DNA of 64,000 bases from the NCBI RefSeq assembly GCF_024734665.1, contig NZ_CP102931.1, positions 1,424,001 through 1,488,000 on the forward strand. Reading direction: 5' to 3'. Shown here one piece after another: positions 8,039 through 16,571 of the stretch. Numbering within the stretch: the first letter of the stretch is position 1; each line of letters opens with the position of its first letter. The translations under genes and the position numbers were made by a program. This DNA is from Variovorax paradoxus (lineage in GTDB: Bacteria; Pseudomonadota; Gammaproteobacteria; Burkholderiales; Burkholderiaceae_C). The notes under the pieces were generated by a model. That model saw nothing but the letters and a program-made list of their open reading frames with translations. It did not search any database and was not told the origin of the DNA.

Positions 8039-9385
8039 TTACTTGTCGTGATGCAGGTACGTCGCCTGCTTCGGCAGCAGCAGGCTGACGAGGAAGGCCA
8101 CTCCCATCATTCCCGTCACGTACCAGTAGAAGTACGACTCGTGCCCGATCGACTTCAGTCCCAGCGCCACGTATTCCGCGCTGCCGCCGAAGATGGCATT
8201 GCCCACCGCGTAAGACAGGCCCACGCCCAGCGCACGAATCTCGGGCGGGAACATCTCGGCCTTCACGATGCCGCTGATCGAGGTGTAGAAGCTCACCACC
8301 GCCAGTGCGAGCGTGATCAGCATGCCGGCCACAAGCGGGCTGCTCACGCTCTGCAGGTTGCTCAGCACCGGCACCGTCATCAGCGCGCCCAGTGCGCCGA
8401 ACAGCAGCATGTTGGTGCGGCGGCCGATGCGGTCCGACAGCGCGCCGAACAGCGGCTGCATGCACATGTAGATGAACAGGCAGGCCGTCATCACGTTGCT
8501 GGCGGTCTTGATCGACATGCCAGCCGAGTTCACCAGGTACTTCTGCATGTAGGTGGTGAACGTGTAGAAGATCAGCGAGCCGCCGGCCGTGTAGCCCAGC
8601 ACCACGAAGAAGGCGCGCTTGTGGTTCGTGAACAGCTCGCGCATCGTGCCCGCGCCCTTGGCGGCGCGTGTCTTGGTGCTCGCGGTTTCGGTCAGCGTGC
8701 GGCGCAGCATGAGTGCGACCACCGCGGCGATGGCGCCGATGACGAACGGAATGCGCCAGCCCCAGCTCTTGAGCTCGGCTTCGTCGAGCACCTGCTGCAG
8801 CACAACGACGACCACCACCGCCAGCAACTGGCCGCCGATCAGCGTGACGTACTGGAACGACGAGAAGAAGCCGCGCTGGCCGCGCATCGCCACTTCGCTC
8901 ATGTAGGTGGCGGTGGTGCCGTACTCGCCGCCGACCGACAGGCCCTGCAGCAGCCGCGCGGCCAGAAGCAGCGCGGGCGCAGCGGCGCCGATCTGTGCGT
9001 AGGTCGGCAGGCAGGCGATGACCAGCGAGCCCACGCACATCATGACGACCGAAGTCACCATGGAAGTCTTGCGACCCTTGCGGTCAGCCAGGCGGCCGAA
9101 CAGCCAGCCGCCGATCGGGCGCATGAGAAAACCGGCGGCGAACACGCCGGCGGTGTTCAGCAGCTGCACGGTGGGGTCCGACTTGGGGAAGAACGCCGGC
9201 GCGAAGTAGATGGCGCAGAAAGCGTAGACGTAGAAGTCGAACCACTCCACCAGGTTGCCGGACGAGGCGGCAAAGATGGCGAAGATGCGCTTGCGCTTTT
9301 CTTCGAAGGTGTACGGGGTGTTGTTGGCGGCGGTCGCGTCGGGGCTGGAGGCGCCGGCGGTCGCATTGCTTGCGATGGCTGTCAT
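8039..9385 (-). CDS. MFS transporter, metabolite:proton symporter (MHS) family
   Basis: A 448-residue, 12-helix inner-membrane transporter. The start at 9385 gives MTAIASN and removes an unlikely upstream extension. After about 30 soluble residues comes the MHS signature [17 protein letters not shown], then [21 protein letters not shown], the loop 2-3 motif A of the major facilitator superfamily. A second loop motif, [10 protein letters not shown], lies near residue 315. The family includes alpha-ketoglutarate, shikimate, citrate and proline/betaine carriers; the substrate cannot be told from sequence. No catabolic gene is attached, so it appears to be a stand-alone uptake gene. Confidence 0.88.
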   Translation of the reverse strand: MTAIASNATAGASSPDATAANNTPYTFEEKRKRIFAIFAASSGNLVEWFDFYVYAFCAIYFAPAFFPKSDPTVQLLNTAGVFAAGFLMRPIGGWLFGRLADRKGRKTSMVTSVVMMCVGSLVIACLPTYAQIGAAAPALLLAARLLQGLSVGGEYGTTATYMSEVAMRGQRGFFSSFQYVTLIGGQLLAVVVVVVLQQVLDEAELKSWGWRIPFVIGAIAAVVALMLRRTLTETASTKTRAAKGAGTMRELFTNHKRAFFVVLGYTAGGSLIFYTFTTYMQKYLVNSAGMSIKTASNVMTACLFIYMCMQPLFGALSDRIGRRTNMLLFGALGALMTVPVLSNLQSVSSPLVAGMLITLALAVVSFYTSISGIVKAEMFPPEIRALGVGLSYAVGNAIFGGSAEYVALGLKSIGHESYFYWYVTGMMGVAFLVSLLLPKQATYLHHDK

Positions 9386-9576
9386 GGAAAGGGGTCCTTG
9401 CTTGTCTCTTGCTGCGGCCCGCCGCAAAGCCGCGCGAAGCCGTTCCGCCGAGTCTGTCCGGCCGCCGCCGGACTGTCGTCCGTAGCCTGCCGCCGGGCGG
9501 CTACGTATCGGTACGCAAGGGTAAATACCTAGAATGGGGGTGCCGCAAGCAAGCGGGCTCGCAATGGAGGTCGACG

Positions 9577-9960
9577 ATGGAAGAGCAGAACATCCGGACG
9601 GCGATCGACAGACATTGGGCTGCGTCCGCCGCAGGCGACCAGGTCGTCGAGCATGAGATCTATCACGACGACGCTGTTTGTGTGTACCCGCAGTCAGGCG
9701 AGGTCATCCACGGCCGTCACAACCTGCAAGCACTTCGCAGCCATCACCCTGGCAAGCCGTCGGGGTTTGCGGTCCGGCGCGTCGTGGGGGAGGGCAGTCT
9801 CTGGATCACCGAGTATGCGATCGACTACGAGGGCAAGAGCGCCTTTACCGTGAGCATCATGGAGTTCCGGGATGGAAAGGTGTCGCGCGAGACTCAATAC
9901 TTTGCCGATCCCTTCGACGCCCCCGCCTGGCGCGCCCAGTGGGTCGAACGGGCAGCGTGA
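9577..9960 (+). CDS. NTF2/SnoaL-like small protein
   Basis: A 127-residue cytoplasmic protein with the cone-shaped NTF2-like fold pattern: an N-terminal helix ([16 protein letters not shown]), a [19 protein letters not shown] stretch typical of SnoaL-type ketosteroid isomerase relatives, then strands ending with [16 protein letters not shown]. The start at 9577 has GGAGG 8 bases upstream. These proteins are often isomerase-like or simple binding proteins; no catalytic role can be assigned. It is followed 66 bases later by an unrelated gene on the same strand and is divergent from the MFS gene. Confidence 0.75.
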   Translation: MEEQNIRTAIDRHWAASAAGDQVVEHEIYHDDAVCVYPQSGEVIHGRHNLQALRSHHPGKPSGFAVRRVVGEGSLWITEYAIDYEGKSAFTVSIMEFRDGKVSRETQYFADPFDAPAWRAQWVERAA

Positions 9961-10026
9961 TTGCGCACAAGCTGAATGTTCAAATTCAGGAGACGCAGCA
10001 CCCCGCCAGAAGGAGTTCTCCCCGCC

Positions 10027-10776
10027 ATGACATGGTCACTGTTCTACCGCTTCGACAACGAGGTGCCCACCGACTTCCACGAACTGCGCCAGTTCGGCAA
10101 CTCACTGTGGGCCGCGAATGGCAAGGTGAAAACCATGGGGCGCTCCAGCGTCGCCGAGTTTGCCAGTCCGCAGGCCGCGAAGGATGCCATCGTGCAGCGC
10201 AGCAGCGAGATCGAGGCCCAGGGCTACAAGCGGGTACGCCAGGGCACGCACGACCCGGCTCGCATCGACTTCCCCCTGCTCACCGCCGAGATTCGCGATG
10301 GCGCCCGCCACGCCTTCCAGGCCATTCGCGCGGCCCACCCCGACGAAACCATCCGCCTCTTCGCGCTGGGCAGTGACGACAGCGCGATGACCATCATCCA
10401 CGCCGCCGGCGTTCTTGCGCTGGGCGAGCCCGGCGACATGGACGACGAAAGCGAGATCTGGTGCTCCACCGAGTGGCCCTATTCGGAGGGTGACGAGTTT
10501 CTCGACATCGCCTATCGCATGATCCTGTCCTGCCACCGCAACGACTTGCCCTGCAGTGTTGAATTCGACGTTTTGCACGCGGGCCTCTTCGAAGCCTGCG
10601 TCGCCGCGATGGAACAACTTGATCGCGAAGGGTTCTTTGGTACTGGCGCCGTGCGTGAAGAGGTTGTGCTGCTGTGCCAAAGCGAAGGCGCTGAGGACAT
10701 GGAAGGGTCGATTGCCCGGCTCAATACTCCGCGTGTGGTGGGGCGGCTTGAACGCTGGATCAGGCTCTGCGAGTGA
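10027..10776 (+). CDS. WGR-like plus DUF4303-like protein of unknown function
   Basis: A 249-residue soluble protein. The start at 10027 (MTWSLFYRFD) is preceded by AAGGAG at a spacing of 12; a further in-frame ATG at 9976 is possible. The first 75 residues resemble a WGR domain (LWAANGKVKTMGRSS, then AAKDAIVQRSSEIEAQGYKRV), a module found in poly(ADP-ribose) polymerases and bacterial nucleic-acid-linked proteins. The rest, with IRLFALGSDDSAMTIIHAAG and ends in VVGRLERWIRL, resembles DUF4303. Both are by-eye likenesses. No neighbour explains its job. Confidence 0.6.
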   Translation: MTWSLFYRFDNEVPTDFHELRQFGNSLWAANGKVKTMGRSSVAEFASPQAAKDAIVQRSSEIEAQGYKRVRQGTHDPARIDFPLLTAEIRDGARHAFQAIRAAHPDETIRLFALGSDDSAMTIIHAAGVLALGEPGDMDDESEIWCSTEWPYSEGDEFLDIAYRMILSCHRNDLPCSVEFDVLHAGLFEACVAAMEQLDREGFFGTGAVREEVVLLCQSEGAEDMEGSIARLNTPRVVGRLERWIRLCE

Positions 10777-10976
10777 GTGCTGATGGGGATGGTCTTGGCG
10801 GGTTAACGGTCAGCGGAAACGTCGACTGAGTGACCGCTTTGCGAAATTTCCATGGCTGCTCAGGGCCCGTTCCTGTCCTTCGATCTCGGGAGTTCAACGC
10901 TCGAAAGCGGGCATACGACTAATCACCAAAAGCTCTCGTGTATCAAGGGAGGAACTTCTATGTCGTCGACCCTTGG

Positions 10977-11303
10977 TCAACTCTCCGAACGCTCCACTAC
11001 CACCTCACTAAATTGCAGAACGGGTTGTATATCCGTGTAATTGGCTATGTCGCCCCTGATCTCCTGCGCGTGCGGGCCGCGGGCTGCCTGGAATGCTTCG
11101 ACAGAAGTGCAGACGAAGTCGCACTTGGCCACGTAAACAGGGTCGGTGCCCGGAGCACCACCTGCGATGCCCTTGTCCACCGTGTAGTACAGACATGCAG
11201 CGCCGAGCAGCTGTTTCATCATTGGCATATGCCTCTCGCGGTAGTAAGCATGATCGAATCGCGCGCCTGCGGCGTACGGGTACATGACACTGACTTTGAT
11301 CAT
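10977..11303 (-). CDS. EthD-family protein
   Basis: A 108-residue protein of the dimeric alpha/beta barrel EthD family. It shows the usual opening (IKVSVMYPYAAGARFDHAYYRERHMPMMKQLLG), where the YYxxxHxPL-like segment near residues 20-27 is the family mark, and the C-terminal DIANYTDIQPVLQFSEVV. AGGAG lies 8 bases before the start. EthD itself is needed for a cytochrome P450 that degrades fuel ethers; most relatives are of unknown role in catabolism. An IclR regulator follows upstream on the same strand (11474-12310). Confidence 0.85.
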   Translation of the reverse strand: MIKVSVMYPYAAGARFDHAYYRERHMPMMKQLLGAACLYYTVDKGIAGGAPGTDPVYVAKCDFVCTSVEAFQAARGPHAQEIRGDIANYTDIQPVLQFSEVVVERSES

Positions 11304-11473
11304 CGGGTTTTCTCCTGTTGTTGCACGGTAGTCGAGGCGTCGCCTCCGGGCGCACTCAGTCCATGGTTATGAATAGAACCTGCGCGGCACCTGTCATCGG
11401 TGCTTTGATAAGGAGTTCAGAGTGTGGTCGCGGTCTGCCACCCTCGGCCAGCCACTGTTCACGAATGTGAACG

Positions 11474-12310
11474 CTATTTGAGGGCGACAGCCGCGACCGC
11501 GTCGGCGATCTTTGCGCCCGTCGATCGAAGAGCCTGCAGTACGGCCTCCTGGCGCAGTTCGTCGAAGCGGCTCTCCGGCAACGTGATGCCCAGCGCAGCA
11601 ATGGCTCGGCCGTGCACGTCCAGCACGGGCACAGAAACGCCTACCAGGCCCGCAGTAAATTCACCCCACGACCACGCAACGCCTTCGTCACGCACCACCC
11701 GCAATTGCCGCCGCAGCACGCCGACGGAACGGATCGTTTTCTCCGTACGCGGTTGCAGCGACACCTTGCGCAAGTAGGTCTCTCGCTCCGCCGCTGGCTG
11801 CCAGGCCAGCAGGATCTTTCCACCAGACGTGGCGTACAGCGGCATGAGGACCCCGACGTGGGTCGTGTACAGGACGGCGCGGGGTGTTGCAGAGGCGGCG
11901 ATGCGCTCTGCCATATCGTCGCGCCGCACTACCAGCATGCTCGATTCGCCGGTGACCCGCACCAAGCCGTCCAACCAAGGCTGGCTGAGACTGACCAAGT
12001 CACGGTGGTGTGCGCCGCGCCTGGCCAGGTCGTACGCTCGCTCGCCAAGGCGGTAGTCTTGCGTGCGCTCCAAATATTCGACATAGCCGCGGGTTATCAG
12101 GTTGCGCAGGAGCGCCGTGAGGCTACCTTTGGGTATCGCGGTGCGGCGCGAGAGTTCTCCGTGGTTCATGGCCCGGCCCGTGCCCGCCAGCAGCTCGAGG
12201 AGGTCGAACACGCGATCGGCCGATTTGACGCTGGATGGTCGACGAGCAGCGGATGCCGCCAGTTGCGTTCCGGCGAGAGTATTGGGCCTTCTCGTCTGAC
12301 GTGCGGGCAT
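11474..12310 (-). CDS. IclR-family transcriptional regulator
   Basis: A 278-residue regulator; the start at 12310 (MPARQTRRPN) is chosen because upstream codons have no regulator-like text. Residues about 22-85 form the winged helix (SADRVFDLLELLAGTGRAMNH, then IPKGSLTALLRNLITRGYVEY). Residues about 100-275 form the IclR effector domain with SSMLVVRRDD, MPLYATSGGKILLA and the end motif ALGITLPESRF. IclR proteins usually control aromatic or organic-acid breakdown. The EthD gene, 170 bases downstream on the same strand, is the nearest possible target. Confidence 0.9.
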   Translation of the reverse strand: MPARQTRRPNTLAGTQLAASAARRPSSVKSADRVFDLLELLAGTGRAMNHGELSRRTAIPKGSLTALLRNLITRGYVEYLERTQDYRLGERAYDLARRGAHHRDLVSLSQPWLDGLVRVTGESSMLVVRRDDMAERIAASATPRAVLYTTHVGVLMPLYATSGGKILLAWQPAAERETYLRKVSLQPRTEKTIRSVGVLRRQLRVVRDEGVAWSWGEFTAGLVGVSVPVLDVHGRAIAALGITLPESRFDELRQEAVLQALRSTGAKIADAVAAVALK

Positions 12311-12648
12311 GTAGTTACAACAACGGCTGCGGGCGAGCACAAAGCCTACCCTAAACGGACATCTCCAAAGGACGGCTCCTGGCCGACTGTAGCCGAAGGG
12401 CGGTCGGTGCTGCAGGGCCATTGCTGTCATCAGACTGGCCGCCGGACCTCCGCTTCGCAACGGTTGCTGCCGGTGATGTCGGCCTCCTGAGTTCACGGTC
12501 TTGACCACGCAGCGGCCATTCATGCGCCAGTGTCATCTCGACCCAGTGGCCGGTTTTAAGTACTGCTGACCTTGCTGCTCAGCCGGTACGTTCACGACGC
12601 CTGCACGTCTGCTGACCTCGGTCAATTCGGCGTGAACTTGCTTACGGC
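12311..12648. other. Non-coding gap holding one short dispersed repeat
   Basis: No gene-like frame is seen in these 338 bases. The only recognisable item is a copy of the CAGTCGGCCAG-type repeat at 12373-12395. The part next to 12310 should hold the promoter of the iclR-like gene, but no confident -35/-10 pair was found. Confidence 0.5.
12373..12395 (-). repeat. Short dispersed GC-rich repeat
   Basis: Read on the minus strand it gives CGGCTACAGTCGGCCAGG, matching the copies at 15304 (minus) and 30646 (plus). It has the same orientation as the surrounding minus-strand genes. Confidence 0.65.
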
Positions 12649-13131
12649 TTAAAGAACCCTCAGCACCTCAAACTGCTGTTGGATTGGAGCGACCTGTATC
12701 GACACCTCATCACCCTCGAATTTGCCCAGCATTGCCCTACCCAAAGGGGCTTCGCTACTGATGACCTGAACAAGCTGAGTGCCGCTGACCAACTTCATGC
12801 TGCCCCCATCCGGGCCGAGAAAGAGCTGTTGCTGCTTGTCGTCGGAGTCGACTAGGCAGACCAGCGAGCCGAGCTGTATGCCTTTGATGGCGTCGTAGGG
12901 ACGCGGGCGGAATCGGCGCCAATTGGCCATCGCCTGGCGTATGGCTTCGGCGCGCCGAGCTTGGCCGGTGGCCAGGTAGGCGGCTTCGAGTCCCAATGTG
13001 TCGTACTTGTTTTCGGCGATGTTTTCTTCGTGAGTCGCCGTTTCATGGGCTGCCCGCACTGCCTGTTCGGCTTGCAGCAGGTCTTCGGCGAGCCGTTCCA
13101 GCACCTGCTGTTGCAGCAAGAATTTATCCAT
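12649..13131 (-). CDS. GreA/GreB-family transcription factor (divergent)
   Basis: A 160-residue protein. The N-terminal 75 residues form a coiled coil (FLLQQQVLERLAEDLLQAEQAV ...) whose tip carries acidic residues in HEENIAENKYDT, the place where GreA/GreB hold the Asp/Glu pair that reaches the RNA polymerase active site. The C-terminal half (IQLGSLVCLVDSDDKQQQLFLGPDGG ... PLGRAMLGKFEGDEVSI) is the FKBP-like domain that docks on polymerase; PLGRAMLGK is the family mark. It differs from housekeeping GreA in the tip insertion, so it may instead be a Gre-like inhibitor or stress factor. It lies in a run of short minus-strand genes with no clear operon partner. Confidence 0.82.
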   Translation of the reverse strand: MDKFLLQQQVLERLAEDLLQAEQAVRAAHETATHEENIAENKYDTLGLEAAYLATGQARRAEAIRQAMANWRRFRPRPYDAIKGIQLGSLVCLVDSDDKQQQLFLGPDGGSMKLVSGTQLVQVISSEAPLGRAMLGKFEGDEVSIQVAPIQQQFEVLRVL

Positions 13132-13300
13132 GACGAAAGGTCGGCATCTCGAACAAGCGGGGGCAGGTTTTGATTATGAAGGGCTCCAGAAGCCTTCGAC
13201 GCCTCTGTTGGCTGCAGGTTAACTTCAGCTGTGGGCCCTTGCCGTCACTCGGACGTCGCGAGAGCTGCCGTTCGATGCTTGCGTCCAACGCCATGGACCG

Positions 13301-13696
13301 TCATGGTTTGACAGCCTCTTCGCGCTTTTTATCAATAACCGCCTTGGCCTCTGAGTTCAAGTAGTTGACCCAAATTTCTAGGGCGTTCTGATCTCCTCGC
13401 CCCATGCCGCCAGATTTTAGAAAGAGTTGTCCCTTGTACTCGAATGCTTGACGAGTTATGACTGCTGGGTGTGCTGGATGGCCCGGCTTCGTTACCAAGA
13501 AAACTCTCGATTGCTTGCTGTCGATGAACTGAAGGACTTCCCCTCGGTCGATCTCCTCGAACCCCGTCTCGGTCCGGAACATCTTCACTATGTCAGCGTG
13601 TTCCTTTTCATACGCTGCTCTTTTTTCTTCCGATGGCTGTGCCATTGCTGAAACGCTTACGACCAGGCATAAAACCAGCGCAATTGCTCGGTGCAT
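13301..13696 (-). CDS. Secreted small protein of unknown function
   Basis: A 131-residue protein with a Sec signal peptide (hydrophobic ALVLCLVVSVSAMA, predicted cut after AMA near residue 19). The mature part is charged and mixed, with FEEIDRGEVLQFIDS and the segment YKGQLFLKSGGMGRGDQNALEIWVN. No family is recognised. A copy of the short dispersed repeat lies 69 bases upstream (13765-13795). Confidence 0.7.
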   Translation of the reverse strand: MHRAIALVLCLVVSVSAMAQPSEEKRAAYEKEHADIVKMFRTETGFEEIDRGEVLQFIDSKQSRVFLVTKPGHPAHPAVITRQAFEYKGQLFLKSGGMGRGDQNALEIWVNYLNSEAKAVIDKKREEAVKP

Positions 13697-13764
13697 GCGA
13701 CTCCCTTCTCAAAGTCAATGTTCAGCTTGAACGAATGGCAGTTCTTGGCTGTTCTGCCGAAGCA

Positions 13765-13795
13765 GCGACCGACCGGTTCTGGCCGAGTGCCGCAG
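13765..13795 (-). repeat. Short dispersed GC-rich repeat
   Basis: On the minus strand it reads CACTCGGCCAGAACCGGTCG followed by GTCGC, close to the consensus CAGTCGGCCAGAACCGG. It lies between two minus-strand genes and shares their orientation. Confidence 0.65.
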
Positions 13796-13878
13796 TTTCC
13801 GGCGATCTCCTGCAACCGCATTCTGCGTCCAAGGTGGCCGAACGCATTGCCCCTAAATCGGTGACTGAAAGCAGGGGC

Positions 13879-14550
13879 TCAGCCCCATGTAACGAGCTTC
13901 TCTACACCTCTATGCACGTCCAAGAAGACGTCCGAGTATGGGGAAATCTCGGAGTGCTCCGAACCCGGATCACAGCGGACTTGGCAATCCAGTGCGCCGG
14001 AGAGGAATCGTGCGAAATCGACATGGGAGCGCCATGGGGTGGCACCGCGAAGCCACTCACGCTGCGTGCCCAACAGCTCATCTGCCACCACTGCACATTC
14101 GGCCATCAGGCCGCCTTCACGCCGCGCCATCGGCGCCAGCGATTCGAAGAAGCACGTCAGCGGTAGCAGTCCATTTGGCGCCGGTAAGGGCCGCTTCGCA
14201 TGCAGCCGGCCGATGGTGCGGCAGACGATGCTTGTGGCAGCGACGTCATCACCTTCTAGAGCCATTTTCAGCAGATGACCCGCGCCGGTAGCACGCTCCA
14301 TCAGCAGTACGCCCGCGTTCTCATCGAGGGCATACACGCGCGCAGCGCCATCGCCGTCCCACCAGCGCATCACTTGACCGCCGACCCGCTCGTCAATGTG
14401 CCGCGCGATCTTGATCATCCCGGCGCGACCGTCCGGATGTCCATCGAGACGGACCGGTAGTAGGTGGCCGGCGTGGGTTGCAAAGGGCTCGCCGTCAGGC
14501 TGCGCGTTCCAGCTTTGGAGGTAGGAATCGAAGAGTGTCAGGTTGGACAT
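13879..14550 (-). pseudogene. Aminoglycoside/hydroxyurea phosphotransferase family, catalytic end frameshifted
   Basis: The start at 14550 (MSNLTLFDSYLQSW) begins a protein like the APH(6)/hydroxyurea kinase family: HLLPVRLDGHPDGRAGMIKIA (Lys of the ATP site), RWWDGDGAARVYALDENAGVLLMERATG, then GRLHAKRPLP. The family's catalytic loop HGDxHHxN should follow the block VADELLGTQREW, but the frame continues as unrelated residues and ends at 223. A decayed match, VPPHGAPMSISHD, lies in another frame at about 14025-14065, so an indel near 14060-14070 broke the gene and the loop has since drifted. A functional kinase is unlikely. Confidence 0.7.
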
Positions 14551-14659
14551 GCGGCTAATTTCACGTGGCCATCGATTCTCGAGGGTCTTCGTTGATGACA
14601 TCGAATGCCCGCTCATGGCCGAACTGTGCCACAGCGCATAGGTTGGGCCCGATGCTCGA

Positions 14660-15229
14660 CTACCCGCGCTGCTCTTCTATCAAGAGTTTCTCGTAGAGCG
14701 TCCTGTGCAGTTGTCGCGGCGAGGGGTGAATATCAACATCGAACAGGTCATATGGAACCGTCGGGAGCGAGCCGATGCCGATTCCTTGCATCCAGGACCG
14801 CACCTCTTCGAATAGACCGCCTCCGCCTGCGGTCAAAATTGCACCGGCCAAATTGGTGGTGCCGCAGAAGTCAAACTGACCCTCGTTGTCTAAGCGGACG
14901 ATTGGCGCCTGCGAGACGTTGATATCGGCTTGCCCGCGCCAGTAGCCGAAATAGTTCCGCTCCTCGTCCGCAGCCACAAAATCAATAGAGGCGCAGACTT
15001 CGGCAATCGCCTTCACGTTGGCTCGAATATCTGGATTGGCCCATTCGCTTTCCCTGAGATAGCTTGTGTCAAGCCAGGGCGCCCAACTTGATGAGCTATC
15101 AAAAGCGAACCCAGTTTGACGTACCAATGCGTCCCGGTGCCCCAACAGAATCGCAAGGTCTGGCGGTGGTGCCTCGCCGCGAAGTCGGTGTATCGAGAAT
15201 GCGGTCAGGAAGTCTGCGTTTTCAATCAT
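14660..15229 (-). CDS. Protein of unknown function, loosely SMI1/KNR4 (SUKH)-like
   Basis: A 189-residue soluble protein; the start at 15229 (MIENADFLTAFSIHRL) is the first in a protein-like frame. Features are an early PPPDLAILLGHRDALV block, YLRESEWANPDIRANVK, and IDFVAADEERNYFGYWRG followed by PIVRLDNEGQF and a Gly-rich LTAGGGGLFEEV. The FGYWRG...P.VRLDNEGQF order is reminiscent of SUKH-superfamily immunity proteins, where a strand with a trailing acidic residue is typical, but this is only a visual likeness. A dispersed-repeat copy lies 75 bases upstream. Confidence 0.6.
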   Translation of the reverse strand: MIENADFLTAFSIHRLRGEAPPPDLAILLGHRDALVRQTGFAFDSSSSWAPWLDTSYLRESEWANPDIRANVKAIAEVCASIDFVAADEERNYFGYWRGQADINVSQAPIVRLDNEGQFDFCGTTNLAGAILTAGGGGLFEEVRSWMQGIGIGSLPTVPYDLFDVDIHPSPRQLHRTLYEKLLIEEQRG

Positions 15230-15881
15230 GGCTCTTTGTATGTAGGACCGGAGGCTCGGTTGTGGCGCCGAAGGTCTGCTTACAGGCGAGTTGAGGGCCC
15301 GCGGCGAACGGCCGGCTCTGGCCGACTGTAGCCGGTTGGCATGACGTCGAAAGGCGCTCCAAGCAGACAAGCCGCATGGTCCAAGTAGCGAGTACGAGCA
15401 GCTCACCTTGAGCTTCAGTGGGAATGCCGTCCAAACCACTGGCGTATTGAGTACCCCGACGGCAACGAGAGAGATGCCGGTCTGCGGGCTGGCTGCTTGA
15501 TACGCCCTGCAACGAGATGTCCCGAAGACATATGCCCTTTCGCCTATGCCTTTCTATTTGCGCGGCAATTGAACCTCTGCGTCACGAGCGTCAGCGCCCA
15601 ACCTAACCGGTAGTGAGCAACGAGAGATCGGCTTGATCGCCCATCAGTTCGATCAGGGCCTGTGCGGCTCCTCGGTGGAGACATGCTTGATTTCAATGCC
15701 GTCCTACTGATTAAGGCGTTTCATCCAAAGGTGCAGGATGGTGCCGATATGGGGAAACGTCGCGCGATGTTGTGAAGCCCGAACCTCCTACCGATGGCAG
15801 AAGTTGCTCATGGCAGAGCCGCGGATCTCATGACTTTGGTCATTTCAGGTTCGCAGCCATCCGCACTAAGATGCCCGGACC
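15230..15881. other. Long non-coding gap
   Basis: In these 652 bases I see only the short repeat at 15304-15337 and no gene-like frame on either strand beyond chance lengths. The 3' part should carry the promoter of the response-regulator gene at 15882; no clear promoter was identified. Confidence 0.5.
15304..15337 (-). repeat. Short dispersed GC-rich repeat
   Basis: Minus-strand reading is AACCGGCTACAGTCGGCCAG followed by AGCCGGCCGTTCGC. It contains the full family pattern including the GTTCGC end seen at 33351. It sits 5' of the minus-strand gene at 14660-15229. Confidence 0.7.
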
Positions 15882-16571
15882 ATGGCTACTGCCACATCCC
15901 TGCCGCTGCATGCCGCGCCATTGCGTAGCGAGGCCAGCGTTGCCATACCGGCGCGGGGCATCCTGGTGGTCGACGACCACGAGTTGGTGCGCCTGGGCCT
16001 GAGGGCGCTGCTGCTGGCGGAAACCGGCAGCGTGCCGGTGCACGAGGCACGCTCCCTGGCCGACGCGTTGCGCTTGTACGAGTTCCATCTCACGTCGCAT
16101 CTCCTGGTGCTGCTCGATCTCGATCTGCCCGACTCCCAGGGGCTGGATACCCTGGTGCGTTTCAGGCGCGCCTTTCCTGCATCGCGCGTGGTCGTGCTAT
16201 CGGGCAAGGACAGCCATGCGTTGATGCAAGGGGTGATGGCGCTCGGGGCGCAGGCCTTTCTTCCCAAGACAGGTCACTTGGGCGAGGTGTTGCGCTACGT
16301 GAGGGACAACGATCTGGTCGCTCTGCCAGCCTCGCCGTCCACGACCCCTGTCGCCGTCCGCACGACTGCGGTAACGGCGACGACTGAGTTGCAGCCGCAG
16401 CTCAATGCGCGCCAGGTCGAAATCCTCGACTGGCTGCTGGCCGGCAAGTCGAACAAAGAAATCGCACAGCTGTCGCACCTGACCGAGGGCACGGTCAAGA
16501 ACCATGTGTCTACCCTGTTGTTGCTGTTCGGCGTGCGCTCGCGAGCCCAGCTCATCAGCAGTCTGAAGTGA
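15882..16571 (+). CDS. LuxR/NarL-type response regulator
   Basis: A 229-residue response regulator. A receiver domain spans about 25-140 with the acidic pair DDH at 31-33, the phospho-acceptor Asp 79 in LLDLDLPDSQGL, the Ser in VVLSGK and the Lys in FLPKTG. A LuxR-type helix-turn-helix lies at about 165-229 (LNARQVEILDWLLAGKSNKEIAQLSHLTEGTVKNHVSTLL). The stop overlaps the GTG start of the hybrid kinase gene (GTGA at 16568-16571), so the two are translationally coupled partners. Targets are unknown; the lipoprotein gene downstream is one candidate. Confidence 0.92.
   Translation: MATATSLPLHAAPLRSEASVAIPARGILVVDDHELVRLGLRALLLAETGSVPVHEARSLADALRLYEFHLTSHLLVLLDLDLPDSQGLDTLVRFRRAFPASRVVVLSGKDSHALMQGVMALGAQAFLPKTGHLGEVLRYVRDNDLVALPASPSTTPVAVRTTAVTATTELQPQLNARQVEILDWLLAGKSNKEIAQLSHLTEGTVKNHVSTLLLLFGVRSRAQLISSLK

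Noticed and set aside
5827..9532. Very long plus-strand frames opposite dctA and the MFS gene
   Set aside because: They are rich in His, Arg, Gln and Asp in the way that antisense reads of membrane-protein codons are, and the minus-strand genes are certain.
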